Shown here: positions 1 to 7,673 of the stretch, piece by piece
Position numbering within the stretch: the first letter of the stretch is position 1
How the letters are laid out: every line of letters begins with the position of its first letter
Translations under genes and position numbers: made by a program
Assembly (NCBI GenBank): GCA_013817115.1
Contig: JACDDG010000007.1
Location: forward strand, 1-17,849
Direction of reading: 5' to 3'
Length of the DNA stretch: 17,849 bases
Source: Parachlamydiaceae bacterium
Lineage (GTDB): Bacteria > Chlamydiota > Chlamydiia > Chlamydiales > Parachlamydiaceae
The notes under the pieces: model-generated
Databases searched by the model: none
What the model saw: only the letters and a program-made list of their open reading frames with translations
Told to the model about the DNA's origin: nothing

Positions 1-151
1 GGCTAAAGCCGTCGATCTGGTGACCGAAAGTTTCCGCGGTAAAGGTGAACAAGCCCGATTAAGCGATCAAAAAACAGCCCCATATTATAATATTGGATCG
101 TTTTTGATCGCTCAATCGCGGGGCTTTCTCAAGCATCAGTTGCGTATTTAA
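1..151 (+). CDS. 3' end of an unidentified protein gene, running into a palindromic repeat (partial)
   Basis: An open frame enters from the left edge (codons begin at base 2) and stops at TAA 149-151, giving about 49 residues. The first part, beginning AKAVDLVTESFRGKGEQA, looks like ordinary protein sequence in GC-richer DNA than its surroundings. I do not recognise the family. From about residue 17 onward the frame is encoded by the palindromic element at 51-134 (RLSDQKTAPYYNIGSF and following), so the C-terminus is probably a repeat-derived replacement of the original end. Its last 23 bases overlap the end of the F-box pseudogene on the other strand. The alternative is that the frame is open by chance: 49 codons is short, and nothing upstream is visible. 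Confidence 0.4.
   Translation, partial: AKAVDLVTESFRGKGEQARLSDQKTAPYYNIGSFLIAQSRGFLKHQLRI
51..134. repeat. Palindromic element, copy A (core only)
   Basis: This is a near-perfect inverted repeat centred at about 87. GATTAAGCGATC (57-68) faces GATCGCTCAATC (106-117) around the palindromic centre ATATTATAATAT (82-93). The core is nearly identical to those of the two longer copies at 6368-6529 and 7399-7558, and it has the same orientation as the 6368 copy. Unlike them it lacks the outer arms ending in TACCGAAG/CTTCGGTA. On the left it stops abruptly next to protein-like sequence, and on the right it runs directly into the truncated end of the F-box pseudogene. It lies between two convergent reading frames and supplies the stop region of the rightward one. 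Confidence 0.85.
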
Positions 152-1259
152 GTGCTTGAGCATAAGGCAACGACGTCTGATTTTTTAATGTCCTTTCAGC
201 AAGAAAATAATTAGCAAATCCGTTTATTAATGGATTAGTCACGTTTCTTAAAAATAGCAAAAATTCGTTAAGATGGGCTTCTGTAATATAGGTTGGAAGG
301 TTATTAAATCGCATTTTTGAAATTAGGTAAAGAGCCTCCACAGTTGTTAAAATAGTGTTAACTGTAATCGCCTGTAGAAGTTTAGCAGCATCATCAACAG
401 TTATTAAGTTGGTTCGATTTTCGATTTTCAATTTAGCTAAAGCTAAGCCACATTTTTTACGATTACAAATTTTATTATTGTTATTTTTATAATACTCTAG
501 CATCCATTTAAAATTATCATTATCTAATTCTAGGTTTGGTCGCTTCTCGCAGCACATTAATGCTAAAATTAATTTACTCTCATTTTTAAACGTCGGCGAG
601 GTAATAGGTGAATCAATAATAGAGCTAAGCAGTTCAGCTATGTAATGATCAGATAATAAATTAGATCTCTTTTCAAGTGCTAATGAAGCAATAATAAAAA
701 TACATTAACATCTCAATTTAATAGATTTTTCTTCAAGAAAACTTTTAGCTAGAACCATCATTTCATCATCCGTCAAAGAAATGATAGTTTTAAAAAAATT
801 CATTTTTAAAATGAGAAATTTTGATTTAATTCCGAGGGTAAGATGATGTGTTAGGCTTTCTAAAAGTATGCTCGCTTCCTCTTTAGTAATAGTATTAATT
901 TTATTTTCGATTGTAAAAAGACAAATTTTGTACTTGGTCTTAGAATTAATGATTTCAAAATCTTCAGAATTTTGGAATGTTGATTGAAGTTTGGTGCCTG
1001 CTTCGTCAATTGTAAGAACGTTGCTATGACCACGAAGGCAAAATACGGCGGCATAAAGATCTGCCTCAAGCCTTAACTTGAGTAAAATATTTTTATTTCG
1101 ACCAAAATCTAACAACAAATTTACAGCAAGATTGTATTTTTCTAATCTCTTATATCGGCAATCATTAGTTGAAATATTTCGTGCAATTATAAAGGCCTCG
1201 CAAAATCTAATCCGGCCCTCGACTTGATCTCTAAAATTTGCATTTGATTTGTCAATTAA
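129..1259 (-). pseudogene. Decayed tandem copy of the C-terminal two thirds of the F-box protein
   Basis: Translated on the - strand, this stretch aligns throughout with about residues 151-527 of the intact neighbour at 1260-2918. For example, KLQSTFQNSEDFEI here matches KLQSIFQNSEDYQK there, and NPLINGFANYFLAE matches NPLINGHAKLFLAE. It has no F-box and no start codon of its own. It begins a few codons after the neighbour's stop, in the same frame, and is broken by one in-frame TAA at 705-707 where the intact protein has Asn; no frameshift is seen over about 370 codons. The 3' end is cut off at the palindromic element: the paralogue continues for some 25 residues, while here a TGA (129-131) arises at the boundary. 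The pieces 705-1118 and 129-557 are open frames but are better read as remnants of one copy. I saw no convincing ribosome binding site for either. Confidence 0.85.
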
Positions 1260-2918
1260 TTAAATTAAATCTCGAAATTTTTCCATCAAAGAAGCTGCAT
1301 TGTTACGCATTTCTTCAGTCAAACTTTGATTGTTGCAAGCTTCAGCTGCGTAATTAAATGCTGAAGCATAAGAAATTTTTGTCCGATTTTTAGAAGTCAG
1401 CTCTGCTAGAAATAATTTAGCGTGTCCATTTATTAATGGATTGTTTGAATCTTTAAAAAACAACAATGTAAAAATGACTGCAGCATCTATTTTAGGATGT
1501 GTAAGGTTGTCGATGACCATTTTTGAAATTAAATAAATTGATTCAAAAATTATTTTATTCTCTGCATTTAAGGAAGCATTTTGTAAAACATCTTGAATAA
1601 TAATTTGAGCCGCTTGATTATAACTTAATAATTTTGTTCGATTCTCTATTATCATTTTTACCAAAGCTAGGCAACAATTTTTTCGGAGATTAATTGGGTT
1701 ATTCGTATTTTTATAATATTCTAGAATCCATTTAGCATTATCAGCATCTGATATTAATTGCGATCTTTTCTCGCAACACATAAATGATAATAGGCACTTA
1801 CTTTCATTTTTATATGTAGCTGAAATGAGGGGCGAATCAGAATCAAAAATAGATTGAAGTAACTCAGCTATGTAATCATCTGATACTAAGATGGAGACTC
1901 TTGTAAGAGCCAAAGTACCAATCATGAAAATCGAATTAGTTCTAAAATGTATGTCTTTTGAATCAAGAAAACTTAAAGCAAGAATCATCATTTCATCACC
2001 GGTCAAAGAAGAGATAATTTTAAGAAAATTCATTTTTAGAAAGAGAAATTTAGATTTATATCCGACGAATGGATTATCAACAAGGCTTTCTAAAAGTTTG
2101 CCAGTTTCCTCCTTAGTTATAATATTAAATTTATTTTCAAATGTAAATAAGCAAAAATAGTACTTGGCATCGGATTTAATCTTTTGATAATCCTCAGAAT
2201 TTTGGAATATAGACTGAAGTTTTGAGCCAGCATCAAAATTGGAAAGAATGTTGCTGTTACCCAAAAGACAATTCAAGGCAGCATAATAATCAGCTTCAAG
2301 GTTAATCCTAATTGGTATATTTTTGTTTTGGCTTGCCTCCAAAAATAAGTTTACTGCAGAATTAAATTTTGCTAATTTCGTACTTTGATCATCTATTGTT
2401 TTAACATTTTTTAAAGCCTTAACAGCCTCAACAAATTTTATCTGTCCAACAACGTTTTCCTTAAATTTCATTTGTTGCTCTTCGCTATCTTCTGAGCCTG
2501 CCACAAGCTTTTGGAGTAAAATACTATTAAGATTACGAATCGCTAAGTCATAATTCGGGTTGATAACAGTATTACAAGTAAATAGTCTAGAGGAGGCAAA
2601 GAGAGCGAGCCTATTGCATTCGCGAAGGGCTGATACGAAGGAAGAACGAGACTGATCATCTAATGTTAGAATACCGGACTCTTTACATAGAAATTTCCAT
2701 ACTGGAGCAAAATTTGTCACCTTTTCAAAATGTTTAGAAGTCATGCATAAAGCTGTTAAAGGCTCTATCCTAAGAGACGAAAAGATGCGCGCAAGAGCAT
2801 CCAGCGGCAAGTCTTTAAATGAGCATGTAAATTTTGACATATCACCGGTCTCTGTCAGTATTCTTTTACCGGTTGAATTAACAAAAATTTTATTGTTATT
2901 TGTCAATTCTAGATACAT
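1260..2918 (-). CDS. F-box protein with helical repeats, probable host-targeted effector
   Basis: A 552-residue protein. Residues about 33-80 form an F-box: LPLDALARIFSSL, then a conserved Leu/Cys/Ser core (LTALCMTSKHFEKV), then the closing VWKFLC. In eukaryotes the F-box binds Skp1 of SCF ubiquitin ligases. Bacteria have no SCF, so these proteins are normally read as effectors acting in the host cell. The rest (about 100-552) is Leu/Ile-rich and helical, with recurring 35-45-residue blocks such as IFMIGTLALTRV and SIYLISKMVIDNL. This resembles a HEAT/ARM-like superhelix that could bind the target, but I cannot name the repeat family. No N-terminal signal peptide is seen; type III secretion is plausible for Chlamydiae but not visible in the sequence. 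The start at 2918 is preceded by AAAAGG about 8 bases upstream. An alternative Met is residue 27, still ahead of the F-box. A decayed tandem copy follows directly. Confidence 0.82.
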   Translation of the reverse strand: MYLELTNNNKIFVNSTGKRILTETGDMSKFTCSFKDLPLDALARIFSSLRIEPLTALCMTSKHFEKVTNFAPVWKFLCKESGILTLDDQSRSSFVSALRECNRLALFASSRLFTCNTVINPNYDLAIRNLNSILLQKLVAGSEDSEEQQMKFKENVVGQIKFVEAVKALKNVKTIDDQSTKLAKFNSAVNLFLEASQNKNIPIRINLEADYYAALNCLLGNSNILSNFDAGSKLQSIFQNSEDYQKIKSDAKYYFCLFTFENKFNIITKEETGKLLESLVDNPFVGYKSKFLFLKMNFLKIISSLTGDEMMILALSFLDSKDIHFRTNSIFMIGTLALTRVSILVSDDYIAELLQSIFDSDSPLISATYKNESKCLLSFMCCEKRSQLISDADNAKWILEYYKNTNNPINLRKNCCLALVKMIIENRTKLLSYNQAAQIIIQDVLQNASLNAENKIIFESIYLISKMVIDNLTHPKIDAAVIFTLLFFKDSNNPLINGHAKLFLAELTSKNRTKISYASAFNYAAEACNNQSLTEEMRNNAASLMEKFRDLI

Positions 2919-2955
2919 TTTATTTACCTTTTTTTATCAATGTCATAGATTTTAA

Positions 2956-2984
2956 AGGATAACATATATCTAATAAAAGTCCAA
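2956..2984 (-). promoter_or_regulatory. Possible promoter of the F-box protein gene
   Basis: On the - strand, TTGGAC (2979-2984) and TATCCT (2956-2961) are 17 bases apart and lie 38 bases or more upstream of the start codon. Both boxes are poor matches to the sigma-70 consensus in AT-rich DNA, so this is only a candidate. Confidence 0.25.
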
Positions 2985-3563
2985 TAAGAAAGTAGTGGCG
3001 GTTGGCAATAAAAAAAAGTAAGTGTTTCAATTTAAGTTTATGCTAAAGTGCTCTATTGAGATTTCAGCAGGTGAAATTACCAAAAATGTAGCGTTTCAGT
3101 GTAGTTTTCAATTTTAATTAATATAAATATTTGAAATATCGTAAATTTTTTTGAATATGTTTTTTTAAGCTATACAATTTTTTAAAAAAAATCCAGTAGA
3201 TTATAACTCCTTGTGTCTTTGTCTTGATGAAAAAACTTATTTGCAAATAGATCGTCCTGTTTTACTTTCTCTGCACCCTTCGCGTCTAAAGTTTTAAGCA
3301 TACTTTTCCTCCGTTTTGAATTGGGATTCAATAAAAAAGAGGTTCCGGGGAACAGTAGCTGTTAAACTATACCCATAGCTGCGCTCTCGCTTGCTAGAGG
3401 CTACAAAATGATTTTCAGGTTATGTTTTTAGCTGCAAAACTTTTTCAAAATAAGGTTAAGTGAAAAGCATGATTGGATTGGCGTTGCTACAATTGCTTCA
3501 TCGCATTTCAGTCACGTTCACGTCTTTTCGTCTTTGCGTCCATAATACCACAAATATCTGATA
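2985..3563. other. Non-coding spacer with repeat debris
   Basis: No reading frame here looks like protein. The stretch is AT-rich on the left (to about 3200). It then holds three patches related to the motif read on the - strand as GACGCAAAGACG: 3207-3229, 3266-3290 and 3521-3541. It also holds one copy of a 40-bp repeat at 3391-3430. I see no RNA gene. It looks like a region where mobile or repeated DNA has accumulated and decayed. Confidence 0.5.
3391..3430 (+). repeat. 40-bp dispersed repeat, copy 1
   Basis: TTGCTAGAGGCTACAAAATG followed by ATTTTCAGGTTATGTTTTTA matches 11669-11708 in the same orientation at about 35 of 40 positions. The sequence to the left of the shared 40 bases differs between the two copies. 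Its origin is unknown; it may be the remnant of an insertion element. Confidence 0.7.
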
Positions 3564-3605
3564 TTAAGTTGAAATGTTATTCGTATTGAAAGCATTTCAA
3601 CTTAA
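3564..3605 (-). terminator. Hairpin just downstream of pepN, possible terminator
   Basis: A perfect 13-bp stem (3564-3576 with 3593-3605; TTAAGTTGAAATG and its complement) encloses a 16-base loop, 24 bases beyond the pepN stop. There is no T-run after it on the - strand, so it is not a classic intrinsic terminator. It may instead protect the transcript 3' end or work in another way. Confidence 0.4.
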
Positions 3606-3628
3606 AACTATTAGTCAAATATTATACT

Positions 3629-6316
3629 TTATTCCCATGCCAACGACTTCGATACAATTTCGTAAACATTCGTCGACAATTTCGGTTGGGCCAGAATACG
3701 GTCAAGTTCCTTTTTCATCGCTTTTTTACGCATTGGGTCGAGTTTACTATATCCTCTAAAGGCACGTGCTAATCCTGCGGCAATCTGTGGATTTAATTTG
3801 TCCAACTCTAAAATCTTGTCAGCAATAAATGCATATCCCACTCCATCGTTACGATTAAAGTGAATCGCATTTTGTGAAAATGCAAAGATTAATGCTCTGA
3901 CCAAATTAGGAATGCACATGTCAAAAACCGGGTCTTTCAAAAGCATATGAACTTTTTCGAAAGTACCATCTAATTTTGAAAGTGCTTGAACAGCTAACCA
4001 CTTGTTCATGACTAGCGTATCATGCTTCCACTGCATGTAAAATGCTTGCAGAGCTTTTTCCTTTTCGGGACATTCGATATCTACGAGAAGCGAGAGAGCT
4101 GATATTTGATCTGTCATATTCGTCGCTTTATTAAATTGCTCTATGCACAAAGCAATCGTTTCCGGTGTGGTCAGAAATGATAAGTAAGCTAGACAAAGAT
4201 TCTTTAAACTTCTTTTGCCAACTGAATCAGCATCAAAATGATATGGGTCCGAACTATTTAACGCCCTATAGATCTCTTTAAAGCGCTCTTGGTAAGTTTC
4301 TGCCAGCGTATGAACGACAAATTCTCTGACTAAATGTATGGCATCATAGTCTATTGGGGTTTGATCTTGGGCTAATATCGATTCGGATGGAAGAATTAGA
4401 GCTCTCGCTTTCGTAGCATCATCTAAAGAAGGGTCGTTTAGAATGGCTCCGAAAGCTTTAATGTAGTCAGGATCTAGTTTAGGGGGATTACCACCGGCTA
4501 GATCTGCAATTATTTTTAACATTAGATCTTTGGCTAGTTCTTGCCCTGCTTCCCAACGATTGAAAGGATCGCTATCATGAGCCATGAGGAACATGTAATC
4601 TTTTAGGCTGTATTCAAGATTTACTTTGACAGGAGCGGTGAAATTTCGATTGACCGATAGAACTGGGGTTTCCGGTACGCCCTCAAAAATGAAAGTTTCC
4701 TCCTGACGAGTGATCTCGATAAGAGATCGTTTGAGAGCAACTCCATTCATTTTCAACGGGAATTCTTGACCATTTTTCCCTAGTAGTCCTAAAGTTAATG
4801 GAAAATGGAAAGGTTCTTTCTCGCTCTTGTCGGCGGTAGGTGGGCAACTTTGCGCAATTTTTAATGAAAAGGTTTTTTTATTCTGATTATACTCAGAAGT
4901 AACTTTGACTTCCGGCGTACCGGCCTGATGATACCAGCGTTTGAATTGTGTGAAATCTCTGCCAGAGATCAGTTCCATCGCGTGAACAAAATCCTCAGTG
5001 GTTACAGCTTGACCATCATAGAGTTCGAAATATTTGTCAATTCCACGTCTAAAAGCTTCCGGTCCGATCAACGTTTGGATCATCCTAATGACCTCGGCAC
5101 CTTTGTTATAGACTGTAGCTGTATAGAAGTTATTAATTTGAATATATGAAGCTGGTTTGATGGGGTGTGCTGTAGGGCCATCATCTTCTGTAAACTGAGA
5201 AGCTCGCAGTGTCAAAACGTTTTGAATGCGTTGAAGAGGCCTTGACTGCATATCAGAAGAAAATTCTTGGTCACGAAAGACTGTCAAACCTTCTTTTAGA
5301 GTCAATTGAAACCAATCTCTGCAGGTGACACGGTTACCGGTCCAATTGTGGAAATATTCATGTGCAATCACTCCCTCAATTCTGGCGTAGTTGTCGTCAG
5401 TGGCTGTGGTTGTGTCTGCTAAAGCACAGCTTGTATTGAAAATGTTCAACCCCTTGTTTTCCATAGCCCCCATGTTAAATGCATCTACAGCAACAATCAT
5501 GAAAATATCTAGATCATATTCAAGGCCAAAAACCTCTTCATCCCATTTCATGGCTTTAATCAGCGATTGCATTGCATGTTGGCATTTGGATTCGTTGCCT
5601 TTGTCGCAGTAGATTCTTAGGTCAATTTTTCTTCCACTCATGGTAATAAATTCATCGCGAATGCTGCCTAAATCTCCGGCAACAAGAGCAAATAGATAGG
5701 AAGGTTTAGCAAATGGATCTTGCCATTCCACCCAATGTTTTCCATTGTTAAGTAAGCCATGTCCGATTTCATTACCGTTTGACAGCATTACTGGAAACAA
5801 TTTTTGGTCAGCAATGATTTTAGTGGTATATTTGACCATTACATCTGAGCGGTCAAGAAAGTAGGTGATTGTTCGAAAGCCTTCAGGTTCATTCTGAGTA
5901 CAGAAAATGGACCCAGATTTGTATAGTCCCTCTAAAGAAGTATTTCTTTTTGGATCAATTTCATTTACGATTTCTAGCCAAAAGTTTTGTGATGGGGATT
6001 TAATTGTGAGAGATTCGTCATCTAATGTGTAATCAGAAGGCGTTAATGTACGGCCATCAATTTTGGCGGATATGAATTTAAGATTTTTACCATGCAAGAC
6101 AAGATCAGGTGTTTTTTCGTTAGATAGTGAGTTAGAGTTTATGTAGAAATTTGCATTAGGATTTTGGTAAACGTTCATTTTTGATGAAACTGTAGTTTTT
6201 TCTTCTTCAAGGTCAAAGCAGAGCTTAACTTCTTTAATAAGATATACAGGGGGTTTGTAGTTCGCCAAGAGTATTGGTTGAGGCGTCTTTGTTTTGGGGG
6301 TAACTTCTGTTTTCAT
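3629..6316 (-). CDS. pepN: Aminopeptidase N, M1 family zinc metallopeptidase
   Basis: An 895-residue cytosolic enzyme that removes N-terminal amino acids from peptides, finishing protein turnover and probably processing peptides taken from the host. It is close in length to the E. coli enzyme (870). The M1 hallmarks are all present: the substrate-anchoring GAMEN at 283-287, the zinc site HEYFH at 319-323 with the third ligand Glu342 in the KEGLTVFRD context, and the transition-state tyrosine Tyr403 in TVYNKGAEVIRM. CTQNEPEGFRTITYFLDR (about 139-156) is typical of the bacterial PepN subfamily. The N-terminal beta domain, catalytic domain, beta-sandwich and long C-terminal helical domain all appear complete, with no disruption. 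The start at 6316 has AAAGG 8 bases upstream. The extra N-terminal ~20 residues (Lys/Thr/Pro-rich) are not a signal peptide. The promoter must lie between this gene and the palindromic element at 6368. Confidence 0.97.
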   Translation of the reverse strand: MKTEVTPKTKTPQPILLANYKPPVYLIKEVKLCFDLEEEKTTVSSKMNVYQNPNANFYINSNSLSNEKTPDLVLHGKNLKFISAKIDGRTLTPSDYTLDDESLTIKSPSQNFWLEIVNEIDPKRNTSLEGLYKSGSIFCTQNEPEGFRTITYFLDRSDVMVKYTTKIIADQKLFPVMLSNGNEIGHGLLNNGKHWVEWQDPFAKPSYLFALVAGDLGSIRDEFITMSGRKIDLRIYCDKGNESKCQHAMQSLIKAMKWDEEVFGLEYDLDIFMIVAVDAFNMGAMENKGLNIFNTSCALADTTTATDDNYARIEGVIAHEYFHNWTGNRVTCRDWFQLTLKEGLTVFRDQEFSSDMQSRPLQRIQNVLTLRASQFTEDDGPTAHPIKPASYIQINNFYTATVYNKGAEVIRMIQTLIGPEAFRRGIDKYFELYDGQAVTTEDFVHAMELISGRDFTQFKRWYHQAGTPEVKVTSEYNQNKKTFSLKIAQSCPPTADKSEKEPFHFPLTLGLLGKNGQEFPLKMNGVALKRSLIEITRQEETFIFEGVPETPVLSVNRNFTAPVKVNLEYSLKDYMFLMAHDSDPFNRWEAGQELAKDLMLKIIADLAGGNPPKLDPDYIKAFGAILNDPSLDDATKARALILPSESILAQDQTPIDYDAIHLVREFVVHTLAETYQERFKEIYRALNSSDPYHFDADSVGKRSLKNLCLAYLSFLTTPETIALCIEQFNKATNMTDQISALSLLVDIECPEKEKALQAFYMQWKHDTLVMNKWLAVQALSKLDGTFEKVHMLLKDPVFDMCIPNLVRALIFAFSQNAIHFNRNDGVGYAFIADKILELDKLNPQIAAGLARAFRGYSKLDPMRKKAMKKELDRILAQPKLSTNVYEIVSKSLAWE

Positions 6317-6367
6317 AGAATTAGCCTTTACTTTTGGTAAAATTTCAGTGTTGTGAGCCGGTAGCGC

Positions 6368-6529
6368 TATACCGAAGTGCGTTCAAATGTTGGTTTTTGG
6401 CAAAGAGAAAGCTCCCGCGATTAAGCGATCAAAAACAGCCCCATATTATAATATTGGGTCGTTTTTGATCGCTTAATCCCGGGGCTTTCTCAAAGCCAAA
6501 AATCCAACATTTGGACGCACTTCGGTATA
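6368..6529. repeat. Palindromic element, copy B (full length, ~162 bp)
   Basis: This is a near-perfect palindrome centred at 6448.5. It begins TATACCGAAGTGCG and ends CGCACTTCGGTATA, with core GATTAAGCGATCAAAAAC and its complement around ATATTATAATAT. Its reverse complement matches the copy at 7399-7558 at most positions, so the two copies are inverted relative to each other. It lies between pepN and the coiled-coil protein gene and encodes the last 18 residues of the latter. The terminal TATA would fit a TA target duplication, as in IS630/Tc1-type elements, but symmetry of the element itself explains it equally well. Confidence 0.9.
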
Positions 6530-7354
6530 ATCTTCTATGTTAACATCTTCTCTTTCACTATCATTTATAGGGGAGTGCTTGGTCGATGCACATGTTAATT
6601 CCATTTTTTCTTTTTTTGGCATCTTTTCCTTCACTTGTTTGGTGTTAGAAGGTAAAAATTCTTCGAGTAAATTTTTTCTTTCAAGGACTAGTGTTAATTC
6701 ATTAATCAATTCATCATTATCTTGCATTTCAATTTTGAATTTCTCAATCTTATTATCCTTTTCTAAGATTTGACTGCGTAAATACTTATTTTCAGAAGTT
6801 AGTTCGTCAACTTCTTTTCTGATTTTTTTCATTTGATAAGATACATATCTAAACCTAGAATTTGTTAATTCTTCAGAGCAGCTTTCTTTATTTTTTTGAT
6901 TTTCTAATACATGGATTAATGATTCAATATCTGAAATATTTTCTCTGTCTTCCATAATTTTTTTGTTTGTTTTGGCAATTAAAGAAGATAATATTTCGAT
7001 TGTAGTTGTATTTATCTTTTCAGATACATTGTTATCAAGTTTTAATTCAGGTGAACAAATTACAAGGGATGACAATATTTTTTGAATCTCAGGCCTACTT
7101 TGCAGTCGAAAAATTTCTGCTCGAACCGCGTTTATTGACTCTGGGGAGATTTTAATCCAATCCAAAAAAACTTGAAATTGAAACCAGATTCGTCCTAATA
7201 GCCCATTACTTTTTTTTAGTATGACAAAGCGATTTCTTTTAATGACAAAATGATAATCATTTTCTTTGCCTGAGGTTTTAATTTCCTCGAACTGTTTATC
7301 TATAAGTAAGTTGGTTGTGATGTAATTTAGATTTGAAATGAGAGCAGACACCAT
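6473..7354 (-). CDS. Unrecognised coiled-coil protein between two palindromic elements
   Basis: A 293-residue protein from ATG 7354, which has AGAGG 7 bases upstream. The frame also stays open to 7417, but those extra codons come from the palindromic element and spacer and look spurious. Residues about 1-80 contain a basic and hydrophobic block (FVIKRNRFVILKKSNGLLGR then IWFQFQVFLDWIK) that might touch a membrane. Residues about 129-234 are a strongly charged coiled coil (MKKIRKEVDELTSENKYLRS and following). Residues 240-275 are polar, and residues 276-293 (YTEVRPNVGFLALRKPRD) are encoded entirely by palindromic copy B, whose TAA serves as stop. There is no signal peptide or clear transmembrane segment, and no known family is recognised. 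Its position among repeats and its eukaryote-like coiled coil would suit an accessory or effector protein. That is inference only. Confidence 0.7.
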   Translation of the reverse strand: MVSALISNLNYITTNLLIDKQFEEIKTSGKENDYHFVIKRNRFVILKKSNGLLGRIWFQFQVFLDWIKISPESINAVRAEIFRLQSRPEIQKILSSLVICSPELKLDNNVSEKINTTTIEILSSLIAKTNKKIMEDRENISDIESLIHVLENQKNKESCSEELTNSRFRYVSYQMKKIRKEVDELTSENKYLRSQILEKDNKIEKFKIEMQDNDELINELTLVLERKNLLEEFLPSNTKQVKEKMPKKEKMELTCASTKHSPINDSEREDVNIEDYTEVRPNVGFLALRKPRD

Positions 7355-7398
7355 ATTAAAACCTCTTGTTAAGTTGTGCTTGCAAGCATACCGTAAGG

Positions 7399-7558
7399 TA
7401 TACCGAAGAGTGTTCAAAATTTGGATTTTTGGCTTTGAGAAAGCCCCGGGATTAAGCGATCAAAAATGACCCAATATTATAATATGGGGTCATTTTTGAT
7501 CGCTTAATCGAGGGAGCTTTCTCTTTGCCAAAACCAAATTTGAACGCTCTTCGGTATA
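7399..7558. repeat. Palindromic element, copy C (full length, ~160 bp, inverted relative to copy B)
   Basis: It runs from TATACCGAAGAGTG to its imperfect complement CGCTCTTCGGTATA, with the same core around ATATTATAATAT at about 7479. Its asymmetric positions (AAGCCCCGGGATTAAG on the left, AGGGAGCTTT on the right) mirror those of copy B, which shows the inverted orientation. It lies 45 bases upstream of the coiled-coil gene's start and downstream of yycJ, so promoter elements of the coiled-coil gene probably overlap its edge. Confidence 0.9.
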
Positions 7559-7650
7559 ATTCTTTGTTCCTGTCAGCCTCTTCAGACTGGAAGGAATTTC
7601 AGTCCTTTGTAATACTTGGATAGTTATTTTTCTAACTCGATAACATTAGA

Positions 7651-7663
7651 CCGCACTCTGCGG
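7651..7663 (-). terminator. Short GC-rich hairpin near the yycJ 3' end
   Basis: CCGCA, a 3-base loop CTC, then TGCGG, about 10 bases after the yycJ stop. The stem is only 5 bp and there is no T-run, so a terminator role is weakly supported. Confidence 0.2.
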
Positions 7664-7673
7664 GGCCAATCTT

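Noticed and set aside
129..557. Stand-alone 142-residue gene (and likewise 705-1118, 137 residues)
   Set aside because: Both are in the same frame and together align with one continuous stretch of the intact F-box protein; the only break is a stop at 705-707. Neither has a convincing ribosome binding site, and the second begins with TTG inside a conserved segment.
7355..7417. N-terminal extension of the coiled-coil protein to 7417
   Set aside because: The first codons are the palindromic element itself, and there is a good Shine-Dalgarno (AGAGG) just ahead of ATG 7354.
6368..7558. CRISPR array or toxin-antitoxin locus suggested by the paired repeats
   Set aside because: There are only two copies, ~1 kb apart, inverted rather than direct, with a gene rather than short spacers between them. 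No second small gene is present to form a toxin-antitoxin pair.
6368..7558. Composite transposon
   Set aside because: No transposase-like sequence is found in the enclosed gene or elsewhere in the window. The TATA at the element ends cannot be separated from the element's own symmetry, so a target duplication is not demonstrated.
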